Assembly: GCA_944380235.1 (NCBI GenBank) | Contig: CALWHD010000195.1 | Span: forward strand, 1-53,584 | Direction: 5' to 3' | Length of the DNA: 53,584 nt | Source of the DNA: an uncultured Blautia sp. | GTDB lineage: Bacteria; Bacillota; Clostridia; Lachnospirales; Lachnospiraceae | Shown: piece by piece, positions 8,692 through 16,352 of the stretch | How the letters are laid out: each line of letters starts with the position of its first letter | How positions within the stretch are numbered: the stretch's first letter is position 1 | Notes under the pieces: generated by a model | Database searches by the model: none | Told to the model about the DNA's origin: nothing | Seen by the model: only the letters and a program-made list of their open reading frames with translations | Position numbers and translations under genes: made by a program

Positions 8692-8833
8692 GATTTTTCC
8701 TCCGTTTTCTCTGTTTTCTTTTATTATAAAACCGAAGGATTTCACAATGCTGTTTGATCCTTGTCCGGAAGAGGGTGTTTTTCTTTTTTTATTTCACTTT
8801 TCTGTACTGTACAGGACGTATATCTTCTGCATT

Positions 8834-9703
8834 CTACAGCCTGTGGACATCTTTCTTTACAAATTCCCGATAACGCGCCGGAGTCATGCCCACCACTTTC
8901 GAAAACAGAGTGACAAAATAGCTGGTATTCTCATACCCTACCCTTGCCGCAACCTGAGAGATCCTCAGTTCTGTGGAATGAAGAAGAAGCTGAGCCTCGC
9001 TGAGTCTCCGGTTCATCACATATTTCATAGGGGATTCTCCGTACTTTTTCTTAAACAGGTGGGAAATGTAGGTCTCGGAATATCCCAGTCTGGAAGCAAG
9101 TACTCCCAGGGAAAGATCTTCTGTGTAATGGAGGTCCAGATAGCGCTTTATATCCGGATCCTCCTGTTTTTTCTCCTTTTCCTCCTCCCTGTTCCTGCTG
9201 ACCAGCTCATCCATCAGGGTGATCAGCGCAGTTCCCAGAAGATGCACCGTAAGATCTTCACCAGCTCCTTTTTTCCCGCCTGCAGAAAGCCGGTACATCT
9301 CCTCACAGATCCCATGAATCTCCTGGCTGTGCAGGCCTGTATGAACGACGCAGAACTCTTCTTCTCTGTAAAGATGATTCAGGGGCAGTCCTTTCTTTCT
9401 CACATTGGCAATCCCTATGCTGTAGTAGGAAACTCCGGATTCGTTGAAAGGCTGGGTCACATGAAGATCTCCTGCATTGTACAGCATCACATCTCCTGCC
9501 GCCACCGGGCAGGAACCCATCCCCTGCCGGTAGATTCCCGCGCCTTCATACACATAAGTGATCTCACACAGATTCTCGTGCCCGTGCATGAGAAATTTGT
9601 ATTTCTTCTCATCATAATGCCGCCTGTCTACAGACAGTACTGTCGGCAGCGTTCCATTCTGAAAATACTCCTGCAGCTTGGAACCAGTATCCTTCCAGAG
9701 CAT
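8834..9703 (-). CDS. AraC-family transcriptional regulator
   Basis: 289 aa. The N-terminal half (about 25-100) has a cupin-like profile (HGHENLCEITYVYEGAG, PVAAGDVMLYNAGDLH) that would bind a small effector. The C-terminal 100 residues hold two helix-turn-helix motifs: LSLGVLASRLGYSETYISHLFKKKYG and the second ending VGYENTSYFVTLFSKVVGMTPARYR. AGGAGG lies ten nt before the ATG. It is upstream of, and parallel to, the URO-D-fold methyltransferase, its most likely target by position. Confidence 0.88.
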   Translation of the reverse strand: MLWKDTGSKLQEYFQNGTLPTVLSVDRRHYDEKKYKFLMHGHENLCEITYVYEGAGIYRQGMGSCPVAAGDVMLYNAGDLHVTQPFNESGVSYYSIGIANVRKKGLPLNHLYREEEFCVVHTGLHSQEIHGICEEMYRLSAGGKKGAGEDLTVHLLGTALITLMDELVSRNREEEKEKKQEDPDIKRYLDLHYTEDLSLGVLASRLGYSETYISHLFKKKYGESPMKYVMNRRLSEAQLLLHSTELRISQVAARVGYENTSYFVTLFSKVVGMTPARYREFVKKDVHRL

Positions 9704-9723
9704 CTCTTCATAACCTCCTGATT

Positions 9724-9766
9724 AAAAACAAAGGTGTTTCCTCCTCACAATTCGGAAGAAACACCT
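9724..9766 (-). terminator. Terminator of the purO-purH2 unit
   Basis: On the minus strand the 9-bp stem AGGTGTTTC/GAAACACCT (9758-9766 and 9732-9740) is followed by TTGTTTTT. It lies about 56 nt after the purH2 stop codon and just before the AraC gene. Confidence 0.75.
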
Positions 9767-9822
9767 CTGTGCCTGCTTTATCTGATGAAAACCCGGCAGA
9801 GCCTGTCCTCAGCGGATCCTGT

Positions 9823-11007
9823 TTAATGATGGAACAGGCGGATGCCTGTAAACGCCATTACCATATTGTATTTGTTGCAGGTTTCGATCACTGCATCATC
9901 TCTCACAGATCCGCCCGGTTCTGCAATATAACATACACCGCTCTTCTTTGCTCTTTCAATATTATCTGAGAACGGGAAGAACGCATCAGAGCCCAGGGTC
10001 ACTTCTGTCAGCTGATCCAGCCATGCTCTCTTTTCTTCTCTGGTAAAGACTTCCGGTTTTTCTGTAAAAGTCTTCTCCCACGCTCCGTCGGCGAGCACAT
10101 CCATGTACTCTTCTCCAATGTACACATCAATGGCATTGTCTCTCTCCGCACGGGTGATGGAATCCTTAAACGGCAGGTTCATGACCTTCGGACACTGCCT
10201 TAACCACCAGTTGTCTGCCTTCTGTCCTGCCAGACGGGTGCAGTGTACTCTTGACTGCTGTCCTGCTCCGACGCCGATGGCCTGACCGTCTTTTACAAAG
10301 CATACAGAATTGGACTGGGTATATTTCAGAATGATCAGGGAAATCTTCATATCCCTTTTTGCCTCTTCTGTCAGATTCTTATTTTCTGTAACAAGATTGG
10401 AGATCAGAGCATCATCAATGGCAAGCTCCTGACGTCCCTGCTCGAAAGTCACGCCAAAGACTTCCTTGTGCTCCAGGGGAGCCGGAACATAGTCAGGATC
10501 GATCTGAATTACATTGTAATTGCCTTTTTTCTTTTGTTTCAGGATCTCCAGGGCTTCTTCTGTATACCCCGGAGCGATAACGCCGTCAGAAACCTCTCTT
10601 TTTATCAGCATGGCAGTGTCTTTATCACACACATCAGAAAGAGAAATAAAATCGCCGAAAGAAGACATGCGGTCCGCTCCTCTGGCTCTTGCATATGCGC
10701 AGGCGATGGGAGAAAAGTTTTGCCAGTCCATATCATCCACCCAGTAGATCTTTGCCAGAGTTTCTGTCAGGGGAAGTCCCACTGAAGCCCCTGCGGGGGA
10801 AACATGTTTAAAAGACGTTGCCGCAGGCAGACCTGTTGCTTTCTTCAGATCTCTTACCAGCTGCCAGCCGTTAAAGGCATCCAGGAAATTAATGTATCCC
10901 GGTTTTCCGCAGAGAACCTGGATGGGCAGATCTCCTCCGTCTGCCAGATAGATTCTGGAAGGTTTCTGGTTGGGGTTGCATCCATATTTTAATGCCAGTT
11001 CTTTCAT
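9823..11007 (-). CDS. purH: Stand-alone AICAR formyltransferase (PurH transformylase domain only)
   Basis: 394-aa protein corresponding to the AICAR transformylase half of bifunctional PurH; it should formylate AICAR to FAICAR with 10-formyl-THF. The substrate-loop motif LKYGCNPNQKPSRIY is at the N-terminus, TSFKHVSPAGA (with the conserved K and H) at about 64-74, and the C-terminus has FPFSDNIERAKKSGVCYIAEPGGS. There is no N-terminal MGS-like IMP cyclohydrolase domain; that step is supplied by purO 51 nt upstream in the same transcript. The length fits the separated enzyme known in some Clostridia. Confidence 0.92.
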   Translation of the reverse strand: MKELALKYGCNPNQKPSRIYLADGGDLPIQVLCGKPGYINFLDAFNGWQLVRDLKKATGLPAATSFKHVSPAGASVGLPLTETLAKIYWVDDMDWQNFSPIACAYARARGADRMSSFGDFISLSDVCDKDTAMLIKREVSDGVIAPGYTEEALEILKQKKKGNYNVIQIDPDYVPAPLEHKEVFGVTFEQGRQELAIDDALISNLVTENKNLTEEAKRDMKISLIILKYTQSNSVCFVKDGQAIGVGAGQQSRVHCTRLAGQKADNWWLRQCPKVMNLPFKDSITRAERDNAIDVYIGEEYMDVLADGAWEKTFTEKPEVFTREEKRAWLDQLTEVTLGSDAFFPFSDNIERAKKSGVCYIAEPGGSVRDDAVIETCNKYNMVMAFTGIRLFHH

Positions 11008-11058
11008 GATTTTTTCTTCCTTTCTTTTTTACATAAGGTATTTGGCTCAGCATGCCGT

Positions 11059-11775
11059 CTATTTCACGTTTTTATTCACGATCCTTGTGTCATACTTTCC
11101 TGTTTCGATATCAATAAAACGAACAAACAGAGAAACTTTATTTTCTTCATTGAGGCTTTCCCATACCTCTTTTGTAAAGGAATCAATATCGCCGGAGATC
11201 TTCACCAGCTTGGGTTCTCCCTCAAAGCTCGGCAGGGGATTTCCGTCATGCATATAAGTATGGATAAAATGTCCTTCACCTGCCACAGGATTTTCGTAAG
11301 CGAACGTATAACGGTTGCAGGCTTCCGGATTGCCGTTGCTGCTCTTTAAAATGGACATGGCATAATTATACTTGCCGCCTTCCATGTGCATGATCCCGGA
11401 AATCCTCGGTGTGTAGTTTGGTCCGTCCGGTTCAAATTCGCGGCTTCTTAAAGCCTGTTCAAAAGTCATCTGTTTGTCCATGCCTTCGTAAATGGTATCG
11501 GTCTGATCCCCGTTGGTCACAATAGTCTTGTTTCCCAGAACACGTACCGGTGCATAAATGATCAGGCTTGGGTCGGTCAGCTTGGAAGGATCAAATGCCT
11601 GTGTGCGGATTCCCTCTCCCTCTTCTACAAACACCCGGTTTCTGCTGTTTTCACTTCTTCCCATAATGAAGTAAGCGGCAACCGCCTTTTTTCCATCCTC
11701 TGATTTTCCCAGTACGATTCCTCTTCCGGGATATGCATTGCTTTTCAGCTCTCTTTCCAGTGATAACATTTCCAT
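11059..11775 (-). CDS. purO: IMP cyclohydrolase, archaeal PurO type
   Basis: 238-aa enzyme closing FAICAR to IMP, the last step of de novo purine synthesis. It is not PurH-like: the sequence (NAYPGRGIVLG near the N-terminus, MGRSENSRNRVF, then EACNRYTFAYENP and GHFIHTY) is that of the PurO family first known from methanogenic archaea and also found in Clostridia. GGAGAG lies seven nt upstream of ATG at 11775. It heads a two-gene purO-purH2 unit whose leader carries a ZTP riboswitch, which fits because ZTP accumulates when 10-formyl-THF is short. Confidence 0.9.
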   Translation of the reverse strand: MEMLSLERELKSNAYPGRGIVLGKSEDGKKAVAAYFIMGRSENSRNRVFVEEGEGIRTQAFDPSKLTDPSLIIYAPVRVLGNKTIVTNGDQTDTIYEGMDKQMTFEQALRSREFEPDGPNYTPRISGIMHMEGGKYNYAMSILKSSNGNPEACNRYTFAYENPVAGEGHFIHTYMHDGNPLPSFEGEPKLVKISGDIDSFTKEVWESLNEENKVSLFVRFIDIETGKYDTRIVNKNVK

Positions 11776-11860
11776 GAATTTCTCTCCTTTTCCTGAGATT
11801 TTTTTCAGCCCGGCAGACTTTTGTTTTATAGAGGACCTTGATCAGCCTGTCTTATAAAAC

Positions 11861-11912
11861 AAAAAAGCCCACTATCCGGACATCTCTAAAGTTGCCCAGA
11901 CGGTCGGCTTTC
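11861..11912 (-). terminator. Riboswitch-controlled terminator upstream of purO
   Basis: On the minus strand AAAGCCGAC...TCTGG can pair with CCGGA...GTGGGCTTT, followed by TTTTTTG (T-run at 11861-11866). The left arm uses the CCGACCGTCTGGGCA pseudoknot strand of the ZTP aptamer, so ligand-stabilised aptamer and terminator exclude each other. A second hairpin with 8-bp arms GTTTTATA/TATAAAAC (11823-11860) follows. Confidence 0.65.
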
Positions 11913-11963
11913 CAGGCTTATACTCCCTGTGGTTCATTCCACTTCCGTCAGTCATATAAGCAC
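11893..11963 (-). promoter_or_regulatory. ZTP riboswitch (pfl motif) aptamer
   Basis: The minus-strand leader contains TATGACTGACGGAAGTGG, then AATGAACCAC, AGGGAGTATAA and CCGACCGTCTGGGCA. These are the conserved parts of the ZTP/ZMP-sensing pfl riboswitch: the GACTGACGGAA start, the GUGGAAUnAACCAC hairpin, the GGGAGUAUAA internal segment and the distal CUGGGCA pseudoknot partner. An overlapping terminator follows. The controlled genes (purO, purH2) are formyl-folate-dependent purine genes, the typical regulon. Confidence 0.92.
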
Positions 11964-12012
11964 TTAAAACATAACATCAAATAAAAGGCTTGTCAACCCT
12001 CTGTCGGAAAGT

Positions 12013-13524
12013 TTATCCAGAAATTTCCGATTTGTATACTTTATAATCTACACGAAAATACGTTTCTTCTCCATATACCGGAGCCCATACCTCGCTGGCG
12101 CTGTACTGTGCCTGACGCTGTATATATCCTCTGCACACAAAGGAAGCTTCCACCGTAACTCCAGCCTCCGTGAACTTGAAATCCCGGCAGCTGTCTGCGG
12201 CTTCCCGGATCCGGAAGTAAAGAAGAGAAGGAGGATACTGCAGAAGGGAGTATTCATCCTGAGCGCAGAGAAAGGCCATTGCCGTCAATGCCATAAGGTC
12301 TCCGTACGGTACGATTTCAATATTCTCATTCTCATATTCCGCAGAAAAAGCCATGCCTGTCAGAATACCATTTTCTTGCGTGAACCGGATCTTTGGCAGT
12401 TCTGCATAGGTTACTACGGGATTCATATAAGATGTACCGGAAATCTTGTCCCATTCTCCATCCTGATTCAGCATCAGCATAGAGTCCCCGTTGATCCGGG
12501 GAGAAAAATCGGGAAGATTCAGCTGACGGTCGATCTGATAGAATTTCTGCATGTCATTAAAATTTTCAGCATACTGTACCGCCGTGATCTCTCCTCTGTT
12601 CCGGGGAACTGCTCCGGCCTGCCATATGAGAAAGGTCAGCCCGCTTAATCCAGTCAGTAAAAGAACCGCAGAGGCAATTTTTATTTTTTCATGTCTTCTC
12701 TCCAGCCACAGAACATTCTTTTCCTCCCATTCAAGAAATTCTCCCCTTTTGCATGCTCTGTAGGAGAGATATTCCCGGACAAGGGAATACACAGGAATAT
12801 GAAATCCATATCCCTTTTTCAGCACTGTCCAGGTTCTGTGATAAGCCTCCCTCCAGGTCAGGCGGGCACCGCTTTCTGCTGTCACACTCAGACCCATCAG
12901 AAATTTTCCCGGTGTCGTTCCAAACCGTGACAGCATTACCGGTTCTGCCAGCAGCAGAAGGATTCCAGACAGGATACTTCCCATAAGAAATCCCTGCCAT
13001 CCTGTTTCCAGTATATTAATGTGGAAAACAAGGGCAGCCAGCAGATTCCAGAGGGTCATAAGGATCATCTCGTCTGCCATTCTGGCAAAATATCTGTGCC
13101 AGGGCGATGTTACTTTCGGGATAGAATCTTCTTTTAATTCCACAGGTATCTCTGAAGGCGATGCATCCAGAAGATCCAGATAATGCCGTACGTCGAAACT
13201 GTCATAAGATGCCTGATCCCTGCAGAGCTGCCCGCAGATGAATCTGGACCGTTCCAGATTCTGCTGCTCCCTTTTCAATGTTTTCAAGTGCGTAATAAGA
13301 AGATCTGTAAACCCTTTTTCCTTCCGGCTTAAGGATCTGATATCTTCAAGACTGAGATGGATGGTCCTCAAAAGCCTGATGCGCTGCAAAGCGTCAACAT
13401 CATCTTCTGTATAATTCCTGTAACCGTTGGAATCCCTTCCGGGTGTGATCAGCCCTTCCTTTTCATAAAAACGGATATTGGCTCTCGTCATTCCCACCAG
13501 TTCTTCCGCTTCCTTAATCGTCAC
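12013..13524 (-). CDS. Membrane-tethered MerR-family regulator with RDD domain and extracytoplasmic C-terminal domain
   Basis: About 503 aa from a GTG start (13524) that lies eight nt after GGGAGG; an ATG two codons upstream (13530) is only two nt from the site. Residues 1-70 are a MerR winged helix (TIKEAEELVGMTRANIRFYEKEGLI and NGYRNYTEDDV), then a coiled helix to about 100. From about 143 to 255 there is an RDD-like membrane domain (RYFARMADEM, two hydrophobic helices, then GTTPGKFLMGL). A further membrane helix (about 284-306) leads to a ~195-residue C-terminal region, probably outside the cell. The gene has its own MerR-type promoter with a dyad in a 19-bp spacer. Neither ligand nor regulon is known; autoregulation is inferred. 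Confidence 0.8.
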   Translation of the reverse strand: MTIKEAEELVGMTRANIRFYEKEGLITPGRDSNGYRNYTEDDVDALQRIRLLRTIHLSLEDIRSLSRKEKGFTDLLITHLKTLKREQQNLERSRFICGQLCRDQASYDSFDVRHYLDLLDASPSEIPVELKEDSIPKVTSPWHRYFARMADEMILMTLWNLLAALVFHINILETGWQGFLMGSILSGILLLLAEPVMLSRFGTTPGKFLMGLSVTAESGARLTWREAYHRTWTVLKKGYGFHIPVYSLVREYLSYRACKRGEFLEWEEKNVLWLERRHEKIKIASAVLLLTGLSGLTFLIWQAGAVPRNRGEITAVQYAENFNDMQKFYQIDRQLNLPDFSPRINGDSMLMLNQDGEWDKISGTSYMNPVVTYAELPKIRFTQENGILTGMAFSAEYENENIEIVPYGDLMALTAMAFLCAQDEYSLLQYPPSLLYFRIREAADSCRDFKFTEAGVTVEASFVCRGYIQRQAQYSASEVWAPVYGEETYFRVDYKVYKSEISG

Positions 13525-13554
13525 CGGCATTTCCTCCCTCTGTTTGATACATAA

Positions 13555-13585
13555 ATTATAAAGGGTAAAGGAACTTTACAGTCAA
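13555..13585 (-). promoter_or_regulatory. MerR-type autoregulatory promoter with operator dyad
   Basis: Minus strand TTGACT (13580-13585) and TATAAT (13555-13560) are 19 bp apart instead of 17. The spacer contains the perfect dyad GTAAAG-TTC-CTTTAC, in plus-strand terms 13565-13579. A long spacer with a central dyad is the hallmark of MerR-family control, in which the regulator twists the DNA to align the boxes. Confidence 0.8.
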
Positions 13586-13623
13586 GAACTATTTCCGTTT
13601 CAGGTCCGGAACGCTCCGCTCTC

Positions 13624-14826
13624 TTACTTCTCATCCACTACCTGGAAAATGTAAAATTTCAGATAATAGGATTCATCTGCTGCCCACAAAATCGGATGAT
13701 CCGGAGACTGGGTCCTGTATTCCACCTGACGGAGCCGTTTATGGACATTCTCTGCCGCCTGGCCGACAGTTTGGGTAAACAGCTCATAATCCATGAAATG
13801 AGAACAGGAACAGGTGGCAAGAAATCCTCCGTCCTTCACCAGTTTCATTGCACGCAGGTTGATCTCCCGGTAGCCTTTCACAGCATTTTTCACAGAATTT
13901 CTGGATTTCGTAAAAGCAGGGGGATCCAAAATAATCACGTCAAATTTCTTCCCTTCTTTCTCCAGTTCCGGCAGCAGCTCAAACACATCTTCACAGAGAA
14001 ATTCCACGGTGTTCTCCAGCCCGTTCAGTTTTGCATTCTCCTGTGCCTGATGCACTGCCAATTCTGATGCGTCCACCCCTGTCACATGGGCTGCCCCTGC
14101 AATCCCTGCGTTTAAGGCAAATGAGCCGGTATGAGTAAAACAGTCCAGCACCTCCGCGCCCTTACAGAGTTTCTGAATAGCAAGACGGTTGTATTTCTGA
14201 TCCAGGAAAAATCCGGTCTTCTGTCCGTCTTTTACATCTACCTGGTATTTCACTCCGTTTTCTGTGATCTGCACCAGGGTATCAAAAGGTTCTCCCAGAA
14301 ATCCCTTGATTCGCTCCATTCCTTCCTGAAGTCTGACCTTTGCGTCGCTGCGCTCATAAACACCCCGGATGCTTACGCCGTCTTCTTCCAGTACTTCTTT
14401 CAGCAGACAAATAATGGTTTCTTTCATTCTGTCAATTCCCAGTGCCAGAGACTGGACTACCAGCACATCAGAAAACTTATCCACTACCAGACCGGGAAGA
14501 AAATCCGCCTCCCCGAAGATTACCCGGCAGCTGCTGGTATCCACCGTCTTTTTCCGATACTCCCAGGCATCTTTTACGCGTTTTCTTAAAAAGCTTTCGT
14601 CAATCTCCACATCCTGCTTCCTGGTCAGCATACGAATTCTGATCTTAGAATTCCGGTTAATGAAACCTTTTCCCATAGGGTAGCCGTCAAAATCATGGAC
14701 AAGCACAATATCTCCGTCCTCGAAACTTCCCATAACCGATGCAATTTCATTATCATAAACCCAGAGACCTCCGGATTTTAAAGTTCTTCCCTCTCCCTTT
14801 TTCAGTGTGGCAACTGCATATCCCAT
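13624..14826 (-). CDS. rlmI: 23S rRNA (cytosine) methyltransferase, RlmI family
   Basis: 400-aa SAM-dependent RNA methyltransferase. An N-terminal PUA-type RNA-binding region (about 1-75, GLWVYDNEIASVMG) is followed by an EEHEE-like middle segment and a Rossmann methyltransferase domain with VLDCFTHTGSFALNAG (SAM binding), DVIILDPPAFTKS (the DPPAF motif IV) and the cysteine in LATCSCSHF. These match RlmI, which makes m5C1962 in E. coli 23S rRNA; the exact site here is inferred. It is the last gene of the map-rluA-ygjP-rlmI operon, 12 nt after ygjP. Confidence 0.87.
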   Translation of the reverse strand: MGYAVATLKKGEGRTLKSGGLWVYDNEIASVMGSFEDGDIVLVHDFDGYPMGKGFINRNSKIRIRMLTRKQDVEIDESFLRKRVKDAWEYRKKTVDTSSCRVIFGEADFLPGLVVDKFSDVLVVQSLALGIDRMKETIICLLKEVLEEDGVSIRGVYERSDAKVRLQEGMERIKGFLGEPFDTLVQITENGVKYQVDVKDGQKTGFFLDQKYNRLAIQKLCKGAEVLDCFTHTGSFALNAGIAGAAHVTGVDASELAVHQAQENAKLNGLENTVEFLCEDVFELLPELEKEGKKFDVIILDPPAFTKSRNSVKNAVKGYREINLRAMKLVKDGGFLATCSCSHFMDYELFTQTVGQAAENVHKRLRQVEYRTQSPDHPILWAADESYYLKFYIFQVVDEK

Positions 14827-14838
14827 ATTTTTTCTCCT

Positions 14839-15402
14839 TTATCTCAGCATTTTCCTGACCCGCCTCCAGTCAGGGAAAAATTGATCCATATATCCCCAGA
14901 AAACTGCATTATGTCCTCTTTCCAACAGATGTACCAGTTCATGGGTCACTACATATTCCAGGCATTCTCTGGGGTACGCTGCAAGTTGAATGTTCAGCCA
15001 GATTCTCTTTTTTTCCACATTGCAGGTTCCCCATCTGGTCTTCATATCCCGAAGCTTCCACTCTCGGGCATGAAGCCCGGTGACAGCTTCACATTTTTCA
15101 ATCACCTGGGGAAGTGTCTGCAGAAGCTGCTGTGTGTAAGCCTCCGTCTGTGCCTCTTTTTCCTCCGGCATAAGCTCCCTTTCAGCAGAAAACTGCATCT
15201 TCTTTCGTACCTGCTGGATCCAGCCTTTTTTCTCTCTTACAAAGCGGCTGATCAAAGCGTCATCCATGTCTGCCGGAGCAGAAACGTGGACGGTTCCATC
15301 TGGTTTTCGTACCCTCAGGTACATATTTTTTATTTTCTTTTTCTCCACATAAACCTGCTCACCATCCACTTCCAGCCAGCAAGTCTTCACAATTTTCGCC
15401 AT
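14839..15402 (-). CDS. YgjP-like zinc metallopeptidase-family protein (DUF45)
   Basis: 187 aa. The zinc motif HELVH is at 154-158 with a third histidine, H164, in ERGHNAVFW. The upstream segment RDMKTRWGTCN is the conserved DUF45/YgjP signature ahead of the metal site. Family members resemble SprT/WLM proteases, but their substrates are unknown. It sits tightly between rluA (11-nt gap) and rlmI (12-nt gap), a context of RNA modification and protein maturation. Length is slightly short of typical (about 230 aa) but all motifs are present. Confidence 0.85.
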   Translation of the reverse strand: MAKIVKTCWLEVDGEQVYVEKKKIKNMYLRVRKPDGTVHVSAPADMDDALISRFVREKKGWIQQVRKKMQFSAERELMPEEKEAQTEAYTQQLLQTLPQVIEKCEAVTGLHAREWKLRDMKTRWGTCNVEKKRIWLNIQLAAYPRECLEYVVTHELVHLLERGHNAVFWGYMDQFFPDWRRVRKMLR

Positions 15403-15413
15403 AGCCCTTATCC

Positions 15414-16331
15414 TTACCCAGTCACTTTATCCTCCCGTTTTTTCTCATACAAGACAGAAAAAGAATCCGGCACAGCCGCGCGTACAGAAATTTCCAAACC
15501 AGTAAAAGGCTGCACAAATACTGCTTTTTCACAGTGAAGGGCAAGTCCCCTGGATAAAGATTCCTCTCCGTTTCCATACAGTATATCTCCCACTATGGGA
15601 TATCCTATCCAGGATAAATGCACTCGGATCTGGTGTGTTCTTCCTGTGAGAATTCTGCACCGGAGCAGGGAATAATCTCCGTATTCTTTTTGGAGCATAT
15701 ATCGGGTAAAAGCCGGTTTTCCCATCTCTGATACCTGCATTTTCAGTTTATGTCCCGGTAAATTCCCTATAGGCGCCTCGATCACACCTTCCTTTTTCCG
15801 TATTTTTCCTCTCACAAGAGCCAGATATTCCTTTTCAAAAATCCCCTGTTCTTTTTGAGAAAACAGTCTTGCCGCTGCAGCCCTGTTTTTCCCAAAGACC
15901 ATCACGCCCGAAGTATCTCTGTCAAGCCTTCCCACCGGACGGAGCAGAGTGCAGGTTTCTTTTTCCTTCAAATATCCTGCCAGAAGATTTGCAAGAGAAT
16001 CCCGGTAATGTCCTCTGCCCGGATGAGAGGGGATTCCTCCAGGTTTATTTACAGCAATTATGTCCTCATCCTCGTAGAGGATCTCCAGTGTTCCCTTCAC
16101 AGGAACCACTTTTCCCGTATCTTTCTTTTCCTCTTCCAGGCAGACCGAAAGCCAATCTCCTGCCTTTCCCAGAGCAGTAATCCGCTGCCGGATACCATTC
16201 AGGCAGATTCCATTGTCTCTGAATTTCGCGCTTCTGATCTGCTTTTGGGTCAGTCCCATGTATTCCCGCATAAGCTTTTCCAGGGGCTTTCCTTCCATTT
16301 CAGCATCAAGGATCATCTCTATCTTTTTCAT
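15414..16331 (-). CDS. RluA-family pseudouridine synthase
   Basis: 305-aa RNA pseudouridine synthase. An S4-like N-terminal segment (about 10-65, including RSAKFRDNGICLNG) is followed by the catalytic domain with GRLDRDTSGVMVFGK, where D137 is the nucleophile, then LTGRTHQIRVHLSWIGYPIVGD. These place it in the RluA/RluC/RluD group, acting on 23S rRNA or tRNA uridines; which one is not decided by sequence here. AGAAGG precedes the ATG. It is the second gene of the map operon. Confidence 0.88.
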   Translation of the reverse strand: MKKIEMILDAEMEGKPLEKLMREYMGLTQKQIRSAKFRDNGICLNGIRQRITALGKAGDWLSVCLEEEKKDTGKVVPVKGTLEILYEDEDIIAVNKPGGIPSHPGRGHYRDSLANLLAGYLKEKETCTLLRPVGRLDRDTSGVMVFGKNRAAAARLFSQKEQGIFEKEYLALVRGKIRKKEGVIEAPIGNLPGHKLKMQVSEMGKPAFTRYMLQKEYGDYSLLRCRILTGRTHQIRVHLSWIGYPIVGDILYGNGEESLSRGLALHCEKAVFVQPFTGLEISVRAAVPDSFSVLYEKKREDKVTG

Positions 16332-16352
16332 ATCAGACCTTCTGTCTTCTTT

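Noticed and set aside
8690..9721. 343-codon plus-strand frame opposite the AraC gene
   Set aside because: It lies over the AraC gene, whose domains are clear on the other strand; composition is that of a reverse-complement shadow.
12640..12760. Possible frameshift separating the MerR head from the membrane part
   Set aside because: The reading frame is continuous from 13524 to 12013 with hydrophobic helices and RDD motif in the same frame, so a real fusion is the simpler reading.
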